NCBI GenBank assembly: GCA_950295325.1
Contig: OX485805.1
Coordinates: forward strand, 2,852,501 to 2,916,500
Source of the DNA: Polytrichum commune
Taxonomy: Eukaryota; Streptophyta; Polytrichopsida; Polytrichales; Polytrichaceae
DNA: 64,000 nt
Direction of reading: 5' to 3'
The notes below the pieces were generated by a model that worked only from the letters and a program-made list of their open reading frames with translations, had not been told where the DNA came from and made no database searches. Shown one piece after another: positions 20,581 through 34,554 of this stretch (its first letter is position 1; every line of letters begins with the position of its first letter). The translations under genes and the position numbers were made by a program.

Positions 20581-21870
20581 ATCTTTTCCTCATTATAGGA
20601 GTTGTGCTCACACATATTATCAAGAAAGCGGTAGCCGCAGGGAGGTTAAGAGGGATATTGTTGCCAGGATAGAACAAAAAACAAAACACCTCATAATACG
20701 TGGATGATTCTTCATTCACGATTAGAGGAGATAAGCAATATGTTGACGAGTTGGTCCGCCTCTTTAGGGCCGGTTCACACTATGGCCAAACTTCGAGAGG
20801 AGAAGCGTTTGGACCAATGAAAATGCAAAAATGTCCAAAGTCTGTCCTCTCGGCCTTCACACTAGAGGCCGAAGTCCAAAGGACGTCGCCTCCAAAAGAG
20901 CCTAGGTGGCAACACTTTTAGGAAGTTATGGCGCCAAGAGTTTGGCCTCTCGAACAAAGTTTGGGTCGAGCAAAATGCTCGACCCAAACTTCCATCGAGA
21001 GGCCGAACTTTTTTTTCATTAAAATATTCAAAATCTGACAGTGGATTATTTTAATATATTTTTTTCAGCCCAAAGGCTTCTCCTCTCGACATAGTTTGGT
21101 CCAAAAAATTGACGTTTTTCCTTTTGACTTGGACATACTGTGAACCGGCCCTTAAAGTATTTAGCGAGGCATCCGGATTGGAAATTAATTGGGAGAAATT
21201 ATGCGCATATTGGTTCGATAAATGCACGTACAAGCCGGAATGGTTTAACGGGTACAATTGATAGTGGGCAGAAGAAGGTGACCTCTCAAAGTTACTCAAC
21301 ACTTCATTCGGGTTGAACCTCAACCCGCATGATGTGGATCGTTTTCTCTATGGGAAAATTGCTAAGAAATTGGAATACTGGAGTACGATGAAACTTTCAC
21401 TTGTTGGGAGAGCAGTCATATGCAATCAAGTGCTACTCTCCACCCTCTGGTTCTTCATCGCGGTGTGGGCGGATCTAAAATCTTAAGCAAAATTAAAGAT
21501 GCAATTCGCAATTATTTATGGTCCGGGAAGGAGCAACTTACCCAAATGAGAGTTAGTTGGAGAGAATGTTGCTTGAAGAAGAAATATAGTAGCCTTGGGC
21601 TAGTGGACCCAGAGGCAACTAAGATTAGCCTCCTATGTAAGTGGATTGTTAAGGCTATGGAACCGGGCGAATTTAATCTACAATTGTTGCTTAGGTATAG
21701 ATTGACTAGGTTCAACCCGCAAAGAGGTCGTAATTGGGGGGTCAGCCTTGACTGGTTTACAAGCAAATTGCACCAAGATTTCCCGGGGTCCAAGATATGG
21801 GACAAGATTAATCTACAAGATTAATAGCACAAATTTAGTGGTGGCCCGTACGACAAAATGGCTCAATGGC
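20581..21870 (+). pseudogene. L1-type LINE, 3' part (rest of RT), decayed
   Basis: Continues the RT frame interrupted at 9142: YLFLIIGVVLTHIIKKA, then YVDDSSFTIRGD (the catalytic YVDD box near 20697), then, across the Harbinger MITE, LF/KVFSEASGLEINWEK. The later parts, KIAKKLEYWSTMKLSLVGRA and VSWRECCLKKKYSSLGLVDP, are typical of L1 RT C-terminal regions. Several stops and shifts make it inactive. The 3' end is approximate; no poly(A) tail or target duplication was located. Confidence 0.8.
20767..21151. mobile_element. Harbinger/Tourist-type MITE inserted in the LINE
   Basis: A 385-bp element with inverted termini: GGGCCGGTTCACACTATGGC at the left and, read inwards, GGGCCGGTTCACAGTATGTC at the right. 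It is flanked by TTA at 20764-20766 and 21152-21154, the 3-bp duplication typical of PIF/Harbinger. Removing it restores the LINE frame. Inside, at 20959-20989, is an inverted repeat with arms GTTTGGGTCGAGCA and TGCTCGACCCAAAC around AAA. Those arms share their first ten bases with the palindromes of the neighbouring MULE. Confidence 0.88.
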
Positions 21871-24621
21871 GGATTAAAATAAGCATGGTCTAGACAACAT
21901 AAATGACCATTGTGTTCATTCCAAGTGTACAAAAAGCCATGATCTCTACTTGTGTAGTAAGTAATTAATAAGGACTCAGGGCAATCACCCATTATACAAA
22001 TGCGTATCATAATCTTGAAATCGCCAAAAATGGCCCGGAAGTTTGACTTTGAACTTCATAAAGGAGCCGTGCATATATTTGAAGACAAAGCATGAGAATT
22101 AAATGCCACCTGGCACCTCCAGGCAACCTGCACGGCAAGTAGCTCAGTAAATAGTAAGTAATAAGTACTGGCAAGTGCTCCTCAATTCAAACCGACAAAG
22201 TCATCACACCAACAGACTGCCAAACCGGGAAGGGTCCCGCATTAAAGTACCAGTAAACAAGTGCCACGTGGATTAAATCAAATCTCAAAAACCCTAAGTC
22301 ACTCTCGATTTAGTTTGCCACCTGCTTTCAGATGTGTAACTTAACTGCCAGAGCCTCGCATCAGTAGGGAAGTCAAAAGAAAAACTTCAATACGTCATGC
22401 TGACTTGTGATGCATGGCCAGGAATATTAGACTTAATATTGTATTTAGTGTTATATGATATTTTAATGTTACGGTGGTATTGTTTATTTGTGACACGTCT
22501 CATGAATAAGTTTATAGGTATTCTCATCCGAACATACTTTTAGTTCATCCAAATGCCAATTAGTGAAGCAAAGTTTGGTATCTTTTGCATCCCAATAAAG
22601 TTGGAATGAAATATTGTCATGTTTGGTGAAAGTTGGGATGGAAATACACTTCATAATTTGTGACAGTAATTATAATATTATAAACCTATAATGCCCCAGA
22701 TTATTTTAATGAAATGACAAATAACGTTAGATTTATATTAAGTGTTGGTAAGACTATATGGGTGGTTAACAATTAGCTTAGTATTGAGCAAGACAAATAG
22801 AATTGGGGACACTAAATACAACATTTGGTGTAGACACCCAACACTCTTTGAGATAGGCTCCACCAATATTTACCAAGGGTAAGGGGGTCTACACCAAATA
22901 TTGTATTTAGTCTCACCAATTATGTTTGTCTTGTTCAATACTAATCTTAAACCTTTACTGCAGTCTCACCAACAATCAATGTACACCTAACATTATTTGT
23001 CATTTCTTGGACAATTTCTTGGGCATTATAGATTTACAAGGTTGTAGTTATTGTCACTTACTAATTGATTTTTCATCCAAGTTTGAATCATCCATGACAA
23101 TAATTCATTGCACAAATGTTAGGATGCAGAACATACCAAAAGTGGATGAGCTAAACGTGAATTAGAATGACAATATCTGTAACCTTATTCATAAGAAGTG
23201 TCATTAAAAAAGAGCCCACAATGACATAAAATACCATATGACAACAAATACAATGTTAGTGTATTAAACACTTGACCTCCATAGGTTTGTGGTAAATTCA
23301 TCTCATGTCACTCCATTTCAACTAATTAACTGTCTTTAAGGGCTAATTTTGGGATCAAAACATCCAAAATAGATATTTCTATACTATAATATAGTTGCTT
23401 GCGTTTTGTAGACGCATTTGAAAAAATATTTATTTTATATAAGTGGAAATACCTAATATGTGTTTTTCAAGAAGTACCTCGTTATTATAACAAAGAAGTC
23501 CAATTTGTCATATTATTGAATATGTGATGCCTTGATAATATAACAGTTTTCTAAGAGGTAGGACTGTAGGTTTGTTGTCCATTCATCTCAAATGAACTCG
23601 AGTAAACTGATTCCGATCTGTAAAGTTAAATTCCAGTGTCGAATAATTAAGAAAAAAAGAAAGTAGCCTACTCGGGGTCAAGGCGTTGATGATACAAGAT
23701 GACGCTCGGTTACCAATATTCCCTCTCTCTTACTCTCTCGCTCTTCTGCACAGTGGTAGGGGCTCAGCTCAAAGGGGTGGGCGTCTAGGTGCCCCGGCAA
23801 TTCTTTGAGTGTGAAGCCATTAGTGAGTGTGGCGAGATTTGGAAATTTGTATAACTTAAGTGCAACATGCGACTCATTTGGGAGGGCTTCAACACCATCA
23901 TGTTGTATGATCTAATCTAAGCTACTACTTATTGAGCTTTGAAGGACGTGAAGGGAGGAGTCTCAAGCACCTTGTGCTTGCTGGGAGCTCCGTTTGGATC
24001 GGTCTTAGCGAAAATCCATCGGCACCTGGATCGCTCTTCAACATCAGCATCACCATGTGAGTAGTATCGATCAACCCACCGACTTCAACACCATCCGGCA
24101 AGTTTTTTTGGTGGACTGAGATCTCTTGAAGTAGTATGTATGTGTATGTACATGCTAGCTAATGAATAGACTAATTAATTAAGCGGTGGTGATTCGGATT
24201 GGCACCGGCCATGGTACTTAGTCATCATGTCGACAAGTCTAGCTGAATCCATTAGAGCTTTAACAAGAAAACAAACTAACCTTTTGCAAATTAAGAATTG
24301 GAAGCCTGAGGTGCTGCTTGTTTGCTGATATTGATTGTTCTACGAAATGGGTGGTATGAAGCTTAGTCAATTTTTCCATGGGGGGTTTACCTTTCTCAGA
24401 GGAGTATGATTGGTTTACCGGCAATAGTCATCAGATTTTGGTGTTGTCACAGACTCTGTGGTGTGGGATCTCTCGAAGCATTATTTATATGCACGGATAG
24501 CTAGACAGCCTAGTTGCGTGATGCTTCATTTTGGAACAGTCTGGCACTTAGTCACGTCGGCAAGTCTGATTTCTTTTAACTCACACTGATGCGTTTCGAT
24601 TTTGATTGCGATCGAGCTAAT

Positions 24622-24717
24622 GTCACCGTAAAGCGCACTGTAATGTCAGAGTGGCCATTCTCTCAGCGGAAGCTTAGTATGTGCACTTTGTGACATTATA
24701 GTGCGGGTTAAGGTGAC
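24622..24717. repeat. Imperfect hairpin, 27-nt arms
   Basis: The left arm 24622-24648 (starting GTCACCGTAAAGCGCAC) pairs with the right arm 24691-24717 with about four mismatches and a 42-nt loop. Size and pairing are compatible with a miRNA-like fold-back or a MITE remnant; there is no evidence for expression. Confidence 0.4.
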
Positions 24718-26866
24718 GTAACCTCTATCAAAAGCACTAATCTTTGGATAAAGATTTGGAAGAGGTGCTTGTTTAATGATCTTGGATCACAGATTGCAGT
24801 GAGCTGAATCTTAGCATCATGTGATGAGTAGTATGCGATGCATCTATTGACGTGTGGGCCCACTAGTCTCGCGTCAAATTGCATAAAATCATCGGTCGGA
24901 ACTGGTTTAGTGGCTAGTCCTGATTGGGTTTCGGAGGAGTGGGATTGGCTGATTAGTTGAGGGGAACAAATGGATCACAGAATTATATGTACTTTTTCGG
25001 AATGGCATACATGCTTAGATTAGCTTGAATACGCATGCACCAGTAGTGTTACGAAACTAATTAAGCTGACTATTCTTCTATAGAAGACACTGATGCGCCA
25101 GTCTGAAGAGTGCTTACTGATTGAACAAGTGTGTAAGAAAGCATTGAGCCGGTGTGCAATAATGCGAACCTGCTAGTTCTAGGACCTTGTACGAACGGGG
25201 AGATCAGACCGCTAGTCACAGATGACCCGGCTGAGTTTGAGAAATAGCGGGTTCAAATTCTTCAAGTCTTCAGGGAAGGTTGCGATCACTTTAGAGGTAT
25301 ATGTAAAATATACTTGAAGCTAAAAAAATGAAACTGAAAGACATTAACATGTAAGCAGTTGGACTTGGAAACACTTGATCTCGACAGATTTTGCCCAAAA
25401 TCTCCGTGGATATAGTCTAGGACACGGGTTGTATATATAGAAAGAGTAGAAAATGACTAGGTAGTACCACTTGATAACCTCATATATCTCCGCCCATAGC
25501 TGGTTCTTGAGTATGTCGTCGGCGGTCTTGTTTTTAAGGTTCTGCCAGGGTGCTGTTAAACTGCATCTGATGCATTATAAGGTTATTGCATCTGAACGTT
25601 GTTAGTGATGGCTCACACGTGAGTACAAGAGGTTGAAATCATCAGCAATGAGCTTTGAGATTTAGATCTTCTAATTCCCATCTTCTCATTTTGTTCTACT
25701 TGAGTCACTGATGTCTATAAAAGCAGAACTAACCTTGGACTCTGGAGACTGCCTCAGACCTTCTGAACATTAAAACACGACAAAGTTAAGTTGTTATGAA
25801 CCCTACACGAGGATTGTGGACTTTTCACCTGACATTATAGAATTGTTCGAGAGATTTTTATTGTTCGTGAGATTTCATTTTGTATCACAGCTGACCTGCT
25901 CACATCTATATATATATTATAGATCCCTATTTATATATATATATATACATATTATAGATCCGTACATGAGGGGGTGGTGTCCCATAACTTGAACTTCCAA
26001 TTTTCGGGAGTTTGATACTTGGAGTTGACAAGTAGCTTTCATCCAAAGCATGTCAAACAATCCTCAAGCCCTCAAAAGTGTGAGCAAGTGTAAAGTGAGT
26101 ATCGCGAGGGAATGATAGCACACGATTGAGCATTCATGACAAGCCGAATAATGCTTGAAAGTCCATTGGCTTGGGACCCGCAAAACAGTAGTTCGAGTGT
26201 GGAGGTAGCTTAGGGTTCTGACGGAGAGTTTCCTTGTAAAAAATGACTGAGCTTGGCATCGTCATTCCACATGGGATGCATCAAGCCGCCATCTAAGCAT
26301 ACTTAGCATGCTAAGTTCAAGCTCTCAGAATGAGAGCTCATTAATAGAGTCAAATTGAGTGCACGCGTTAGAAGCTCCCCGCCGCCAATGACAAAGATCC
26401 TTTGTTAGAGCTCTCAACTCGAGCTCTAGAGTAAAGGGGCCTTAGTCTAGCTGTGTCAATTTTACCGCATGTTTCCTCAGGTGATAAGTTACCCAAAGTT
26501 TCCTGTGATCTGAACATGACCACAGATTGTTGCAGAGCCTATACCATAGCTTATTTGGAATACACATAATAGCTTCCATAGGTTACAGTTTCATTTGTGT
26601 AACTATACATCCTTTGACCTGTGTAGCTACTTGGAGCGACACTCTAGTTTCTTCTTAGATGCTGATATATCTGGTGAGGTTTTTGTGGCAACGTCGTAAT
26701 TAGTTGATAGCAACTAGGCTCCTCTGTCAGTCTCAGATTTCCATTCTCGTGTCGAACTGCAGTAATTCAGTTCATTGAATCTGAGGACTTGAAGTTGCAT
26801 TCAGTCACAGTACTTCATCCATGTGTCTGTATCTGGTGGGGCTTACAACACAAGGGAATTGAACTT

Positions 26867-26963
26867 CAACACCTCTGCTCAATATCTAGGATGAATGTAG
26901 ATAGTACTCCTGGTGAAAGGGGTGCATCTCCCCCCATCCTAGATATGGTGACAGGGGTGTTGA
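26867..26963. repeat. Imperfect hairpin upstream of the receptor kinase
   Basis: CAATATCTAGGATG near 26880-26893 pairs with CATCCTAGATATGG near 26935-26948, and the pairing continues less perfectly outwards (AACACCTCTG against CAGGGGTGTT). It lies about 0.5 kb upstream of the kinase start. Function unknown. Confidence 0.35.
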
Positions 26964-27473
26964 GCATTACAGCCGCTGTGTGCAAATGTCTCTGGATAAC
27001 AACTTGAGGGCACATAAGTTAAATTGAAGCGCGTGTATTGCGGAAATTATGCGTTGGTTTTCTACATCTTCAATTTGATTGAGAAACTTTCGTACAATAG
27101 AGCTAGCTACAGCCTACAGTCCTTCAATAGGGTGTGGCACATGCAAATTGTCTTTCTTGGAAAACTGTAACTGTCTACAATATGTATTCATCGAATTTCA
27201 TATGCATGAAATTCACAAGTTACTGTGGACATAAATTGTGCTGAGGTGGTGCCTGCATGCAATCTCAAAGAGTACTAGGCTGCCGAATTTGAAATAGCCG
27301 TAGCTTCAAACAAATTCAATCTGAATCAGTACATTGACTCATGAAAGTTGCATGATGAGGTGGGTCTGCCACAGTTTATAGCAGCTCCCATCGGACTAGA
27401 GCTAGTTCAGCAGAACTTTGAAATGCAACATTGGAATGTGTTACAGCGAAGTAATTTTTACCTGAATGCAAAT

Positions 27474-30400
27474 ATGGCTAGATGCACACAAGGTGCTCGG
27501 ACATTGTACTTGGTGTTTGGAATGATGAGCAGTTTGTGGAGTCTCAACACTATGCCAATCAACGGGGCTACAAATCCACCAGGTACTACTCAATGGTTGC
27601 AGTAAGTTTCTAAGTTTGTATATTTATGTAGCGAGGGGGTTGTAAAAGTTTACGTCAATCATGACTGTAGTTATAGGCTTCTACCCAATGTAATCTCACC
27701 TCTTGCTGCACAATGCTGTCCTTTGATTGTCATCTTCGCATGAATCAAAATTTTGATATTGAAGTTTTTCCCTTGCTAGTCATATTTGACTGACGAACAA
27801 GTATATTTTCTCCTATGAGTGGCAGGGTTCGTCTACATCGATTGTGGTGCATCAGCTGCATATGCTGACCAAGTGACCGGCTTACAGTGGGTCCCAGATG
27901 ATGGCTTTATTACGACTGGTGTGAACGTTGGCAATGTAACTGTCGACTCGTCTCATTCGGAATTTCCTGAGCTTACAACCCTTCGATACTTTAATGAATC
28001 TTATCCCAAAGATTGTTACAGCCTACCGGTGACACCCAAGGCCAAGTATTTGGTGAGAGCAAGTTTTTATTATGGAAACTATGATGGTGCTTCAACGCCT
28101 CCTACTTTCCAGATGGCAATTGATGCAATAATCGTGGCCAATATATCCACTTCAACAAGTACCTTTGTGTATGAAGAGTTTGCAATAACATCTCAAAGTA
28201 ACGTGACCTATCTTTGCCTTCTAAGAGATTGGTCTAATACAGTGCCTTTCATCTCTGCTATAGCTTTACGACCTTTTACATCATATAATTATGTTATGGA
28301 TGATATCCTTGCTTCTCCTCGATATCTTTTTGTTATTGCGAGGTTGAATCTTGGCGGAGTTGGTCCCATGATAAGGTACGATTCCTCAACTTTGTTGATT
28401 TGGCCATCAAAAGCCACATGTTTTATGTAGTTCGGTGCATTAAAGAGATGACTTTGATAAAAAGAGTCGATGATAAGAACACACATGTCAAACTTGAAAC
28501 TTAATCAACACATTTTATAATTAGTAACTTAATCATCATGTTTATTGAACTCTTTTGATCTATTCATAATTTGGAGGTTAATAATTTCTCCAAACAATCG
28601 AATCTATGTGAATAAAGACTTGATAAATTTTGGCTTGATATTTTCTTTGAAATCCTACGAATTGAATCATTTAGAAACCAATCAATGGGAAATTTTGATG
28701 TTAGTATAATTGTGTAGTTTTAAATTTTTTTAATGGTGGTCAAATTATTTGCAAAAAAAGTCAAATTCGATTGCAAGTTTTTGTAGTGCTCTTAATAGGA
28801 TGTTGTTGATGCAGATACCCGGATGACAAATTTGATAGATATTGGTACCCTGAGAATGTGGATAGTCCATATGTTTCTACAACAACAACATTAACCAATT
28901 TATCCACATCTTATGTGGTGGATAAGCCGAGAACTTACGCAGCTATCCCATCGGTTGTTTTGCAAACTTGTTTGACCGTGACCAGCCTTGGAAACATGAC
29001 AATCTTAAGCAATCTCATTCCCCAAAATGTTGAAGCATATGTGGAATTCCATTGGGCTGAATTGGATCCAAAAGTAAATGCATCCTCAAGACAATTTTGG
29101 GTACAAATACCTTCTTACAATGATGCATATGAAGATACCTTCAATTCTAGCGGGGGACTATATAAGCAAGATTATTGGTTCTTTTGGAGTGTACCTTTAA
29201 CTACATCAACAACATCAACTCCTGAATTTGTATTATATCCAACCCCACAATCTATATTTGGGCCTTCATTGAATGCGTTGGAAATATATGGAGAAACAAA
29301 CAATATATCTTTGACATCCACTGAACTTGATGGTGAATATTCTACTTCACCCAAACTAATTTGATGTAGATGTTAGAATATTGGTGTTGGTGTTAGAATA
29401 TTACCAAAATACATCATGTATTAAGTCGTTGGCATCATCTCAAATATCCATTGTTGATATTTGCAGCTGAGGCTATTGAGGCTATCAAATCAAGTATGAA
29501 TCTAGGAAAATGGAGTGGTGATCCATGTCTTCCGTCTCCTCATTCATGGCTCACTTGTGACAACATTTCACCTCCATACATTCTTGCAATGTAAGTATGT
29601 CTTCTATCTTTCGATAAATCCTAGATATAATTAGAATGCTTAGGTTAATCGATATAATTTGATTCGATAAATAAATGACTTAGCTCAAAAGAATCATTTG
29701 TGTTTTTGGTCTATGATTTGTTTATTCATGTGTATATGTATATGTGCATGTGATTAAACAATCATTGGTTTATTTATGTGCATACTTGGACTTGATTCTA
29801 GTTGTAAACCAATGATATCAAGTGGCCCTCAACTATTTTATGTTTTCATAATACGGAATATCAACTAATAGTTGTTAAAATCAGCTACAAACATTGTATT
29901 ACATGATATTAGGAAGAGAACCTTAATCTTGAAATTTGAGCATACAAAGGTGGTCAATATATATGTTTTGATTGTCATTGCAGAAATCTATCCGGATATC
30001 AATTAAATTCAACCATTTCTCTGAGCTTTGCCCAACTTGTGAACCTCACAAGCTTGTAAGTAACTTTGACCATTTATTTATATTATGTTGTATTTTCTTG
30101 TTGGTGTGATTGAAATCATGAACTATGAGGACTTTTTTGTTATAACCTTGTCATGAAAATTGGGAGTAAATTGTATTTTTAATTTTGATGAATAAAAAAT
30201 ATGATTTAGTATTAGGTTGCTATTGTTGGAATGCATTTATTTTATTTATGCAAAAGATTATGAGTAACTTATAATTAGTGGATGAAGGATTAAACTAGCA
30301 TTATGGTAATTTAGAATATTTTGGCCAAAACTCGACAAAACAGGTGCATGTTGTCATCCTCCGAAACCCCTTGATATTGTGACTTCTTCCCACAACTTGG

Positions 30401-33400
30401 TTGCTGTATGTCATATGTGGGATCTGTTGGTTTTTATTTTCTATCATGTATTTATAACCATATAGTTTTGTGTGTGCATATATTTTGTCTTGTTTGTTGT
30501 CATATAATGACCTTAATACCATTTATTAGTGCAGATTAGCATTTCAAACATCAAATTCAATTAAAGAATTTTTTTGTTATATCTTATTTCTATAGTACCT
30601 ACATCGCATTTTAGTTCCAATGTGAATGAAATTATTGATATTTTTTAAAGTATATTGATGATCATATTACATCCATAAATTGTATGCAGGGATCTATCTC
30701 ATTGTGGATTGTCTGGATCATTGCCGGATCTCAGAACATTGACAAACTTACAAAAATTGTAAGTACGTAAGAATATTCAAAGACGAAAATTTGGATCAAT
30801 TTCAAATGTAAAAACACTTGGCAATTGGCATTGGCGTTTTTGAATGATTGATTGGCATAATTATTGATATAAAAACATGCTATATGTATTTGAAGTAGTC
30901 TGTTCTATGAGTTTTGGTCGTGATTGTCCAAAGATTTACAATAATAACCAAATCAATTAGCTCAGAACCTAACTTATAGTTTTTGTATGACTACATTCTA
31001 ATTTTAGACTTTAGACTTTCATAGAATCCTCAAGTTGTTGATGTAACGACTTGAAAATGCTTTAGCATTATGATGTTAAACTATTCTAAGATATGACTTG
31101 GTATCAACTCATCACTTATTTTTGTGTTTATATGACAGACATTTACAAAACAACACGTTTACAGGATTCCTCCCTGAGTGGTTGACATCATTGTCAATGC
31201 TTACAGAGTTGTAAGTTTAAATGATTTTCACTTGTATATTATGTGTACATAATGGTTGATTTAAGACATGATTTACAGAGTTTGAAATCTAGTTTTGTAT
31301 ACTTATATCTCACCTAACACATTCCAAAAATCAAAATTGTGGGTGCTTTATTCTTATTGTGTTCGTTTCAACTTCTTGGCAATCTAGGTTTGTGGAAAAC
31401 AACAACTTTTCTGGAAAAATTCCTGACAAACTATCAAATACAAATGGTTTAGACTTCAGGTCCTTCTTGACCTTTATCGTGACTTGTAAATATGTTGTAA
31501 GCACTTATTTAAAGTTGACATTGAATTTGACTTACAAGGCATAAAAATAGTATATGTGCATTTTTATTATCATACTTTATTTACATTCAATATTTGAATA
31601 CTTGAATACCTGTGTTGCAAGTCCTATCGTTATAGTCATTTGTTCTAAGTAATAACTTTGTTTTTTTAATGATTATCAAAGGTACATGCCTGGAAATCCT
31701 CTACTTGGCAATGCATGGAACTCCTCTACTTCAACACCACCTCGAAAGCTTGGTGTGATTATTGGTGTTGTTGTTGGGGGTATCATAGCATTAACAATCA
31801 TTTTATTTTTTGTTATATATTTTGTTTGCTTTCATCATCGAACAAATGGAAATAAACATCTTTCACGTATGAATGATGTTCCGATGCCACATTTTTCAAA
31901 GACAAAAGTGCTTGGTACTGGAGGTAAAAATAGACAAACCTTTGCTATAGGAAAATCAAGTAGAATCAACAAAAGCAATTGAGGAATTATTGCGGTTGTT
32001 ATCTTTTGTTTTATAGAAGATCATGATTTGTGATTCGTTGAATTTTTTTTTTACAAAATTGAAGTGTGAAATTGTCTTTACAGTTATGAGACAAGAATAT
32101 TCAAGATGTTTATAGTCTATTTAATAAATTGGGCCATTTCATTGCACGATCTTAATGAACTTGTAAGATGGTATTCTCATCATTCATTGAACTTGATTTT
32201 GTAGGAGCAAAACCTTATTCATTACCAGAGATTGTTACTGCAACTCAAAACTTTGAGAAGGAGATTGGAAGAGGTGGATTTGGCCGTGTATATTACGGAA
32301 AACTTCATGATGGACAAGAAGTGGCCATCAAAGTACTTGATGTTGCCTCTCGGCAAGGGTCAACTGAGTTTTTTAATGAGGTTTATTTTCAATTTTGATT
32401 ACTTTCGAATGATATAACTGACCACAAAAATCCAACACAATTCTATGCTTCGTCAATTGTTTTGTCCTAAATACTAAAAGTATGGTCCTAGTCTTTTATA
32501 ATATTTAGCATCCAAATGATTTTCTAACCAAAACATATATGCATGTACATACTTTGGTCTAGTAGTAACTTTATATTTTTGGTAATTCAATATTTAACAT
32601 AGTGTGTTAAAATAATGCTTTTAGGTATGATGACATTATGTGAGGAATTATATGTAGAGATTCAATTGTTGAACACTTTATACATGGGATTGGTATGTTT
32701 GTTTTGTAGGTTGAAGTATTATCAAGGGTCCACCATAAGAATCTTGTATCATTGGTGGGATATTGCGTAGACGAAGACACACAAATATTGATCTATGAAT
32801 TTATTAGCGAAGGTTCTTTGTTTCACCATTTGCATGGTGCGTATCACTCATGTTCAAAGTATTCGCATAAATTATTAATGATGATAGATTTCAATTTAAA
32901 ATATAAATTTGTAAAGTTCATGTAATAGGGTGAGAGATGACCTCAAACTACCAGATGATAGTGAAGAGGTATCCAAAACCAAATGAAGTGGTTGGCGGTT
33001 CGATTCGCAACCATGAAACCTTTTCTCTACTTGATGAAAAAACTAGCTAGTGCACCATGCGCCTCATGTGTTCCAAAACAACCAAATAAGAAGTTCATGT
33101 AATATGTGTTGCGGTCTCATAGTCTTATTGTAATGTTGATAGTATGCAATGTTGGTGTCTTTAACTTAACTTGTAATCACTAATATATACATGTTTGTTG
33201 AATTGTCGAAAGGAGCCTTAGCATCAACATCTACCCCCCTTGATTGGAAATCACGACTCAATATTGCCATGAATGCGGCACAAGGTAAACCACGTGCACT
33301 TTTTGCATATATCCATATACTGAAAAAAAAATCCTTCAGTTGTGTAGTGAAGAATTTGATGATTTATATTGATCTATTCATTATCGTAGTAATCTAATAT

Positions 33401-34554
33401 GCAAGTATAATGAGCCAAAATCAAATACTATGACAAATATGAAACTAACTTTTGAAAAGCATGAATGAATAGGATTGGACTACCTTCATACAGGATGTAA
33501 TCCAAGTATGATACACCGTGATGTGAAATCAAGCAACATTTTAATTACCAACAAAATGAAATCTGCCAAAGTGTCTGATTTTGGACTTTCCAAATTGGTG
33601 GAAGATCAAGCTGCAACACATGTTTTGACTTGTGTGAAAGGCACGATGGGTTACCTTGATCCAGAGTATGTCCTAACCTTATGCTTTGGTTTTATTTCAT
33701 TACAATACGCAATACACATTAGATGTACATGTTTTTCTTTTCTTTTATTCTTGATGTTTTTTGTGGTTTGTGAATATCATAATTGTGTGCTTGAGCATGT
33801 ATGTCGAATTGAAATCTATTTTGGTAATTGTTTATTGAGCTCCAATCTATCTAGAGCTAGGAGAAGAAAAACTCTTAACTATGTCTCAACCATCAAATAC
33901 AGTTCCAAAATATCACAATGCTCAACCTTCATCATTTGCATGCAGGTATTTTTCCACTCATCAACTATCTCCCAAGAGTGATGTTTATGGCTTTGGTGTG
34001 GTTTTATTGGAATTGATAACTGGACGTACTCCAGTTAATGCAATGGATGAAAATTTTCAAGAGACAAATATTTGTGAATGGGTAAGGGTTTTCTTTCAAC
34101 TTTCACCTCTAATCACAATATATTTTAATGTGCCTACATAATATATAATTATGAAATATGCATTTAAAATCCCAAAACATACGCAAGTTACATATTAAGT
34201 GTATTTTCTCTATATTGTTGAGCCCATTTTGAATGATTTGACAATATGCATTAATGTTGTCTTTATTCTATTTTGTAGGTTCGGAATTCTCTAGAATCAG
34301 GCAACATTGAGAAGATTTTGGACCTTAAATTGCACCAAGCTTTGAGTGCAACACTTGATTCCGTATGGAAGGTTGTAGACATTGCAATGCAAAGTGTGGA
34401 GCCTAAAAGTATTAATAGACCAACAATGCGTGAGGTGGTTGATGAATTACGACAAGCATTGGCCATGACAGATTTTTCACCTCCTACCGTCCACAAAGCC
34501 GCAAATAACTACACATCATCAAGCATCACAACTGATTCAATTCAACCAAGATAA
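27474..34554 (+). CDS. Malectin-like/LRR receptor-like serine/threonine kinase (LRR-I type), intact
   Basis: Fifteen coding exons: 27474-27582, 27826-28375, 28815-29332, 29467-29590, 29984-30055, 30690-30758, 31139-31210, 31388-31459, 31682-31923, 32205-32380, 32710-32836, 33213-33284, 33473-33665, 33946-34081, 34279-34554. All junctions are GT-AG and in phase, giving 935 residues. Residues 1-30 are a signal peptide (core [14 protein letters not shown]). The malectin-like domain (about 36-390) begins GFVYIDCG; the split Gly codon across intron 1 supports this first exon. WSGDPCLP and four LRR exons of 69-72 nt follow, one repeat each. A transmembrane helix lies near 553-579. The kinase has [15 protein letters not shown] (about 652), HRDVKSSN (about 751) and SDFG (about 770), all intact. 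Architecture matches plasma-membrane receptor kinases like Arabidopsis At1g67720; ligand unknown. Confidence 0.95.
32930..33090 (+). repeat. SINE-like segment in kinase intron 11 (possible)
   Basis: GGCGGTTCGATTCGCAACC near 32995 contains a B-box-like GGTTCGATTCG, with GATGATAGTGAAGAGG about 40 bases upstream as a weak A box. There is no clear tail or target duplication. It does not affect the exons. Confidence 0.25.

Larger units (their letters stand above)
21871..27473. other. Long stretch without recognised gene
   Basis: No ORF with a recognisable domain was found on either strand. Noted are an AT dinucleotide tract near 25905-25945, a fold-back at 24622-24717, a second fold-back at about 26867-26963, and a B-box-like GGGTTCAAATTC near 25250 without a matching A box. 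The last kilobase probably contains the promoter and leader of the receptor kinase. Confidence 0.5.

Noticed and set aside
25905-25945. AT dinucleotide tract as a promoter or matrix-attachment site
   Set aside because: A simple microsatellite; no supporting elements nearby.
27819-27826. Kinase start at 27819
   Set aside because: That codon is GTG, directly preceded by an in-frame TGA and next to a splice acceptor. The exon at 27474-27582 supplies a signal peptide and completes the split Gly codon.
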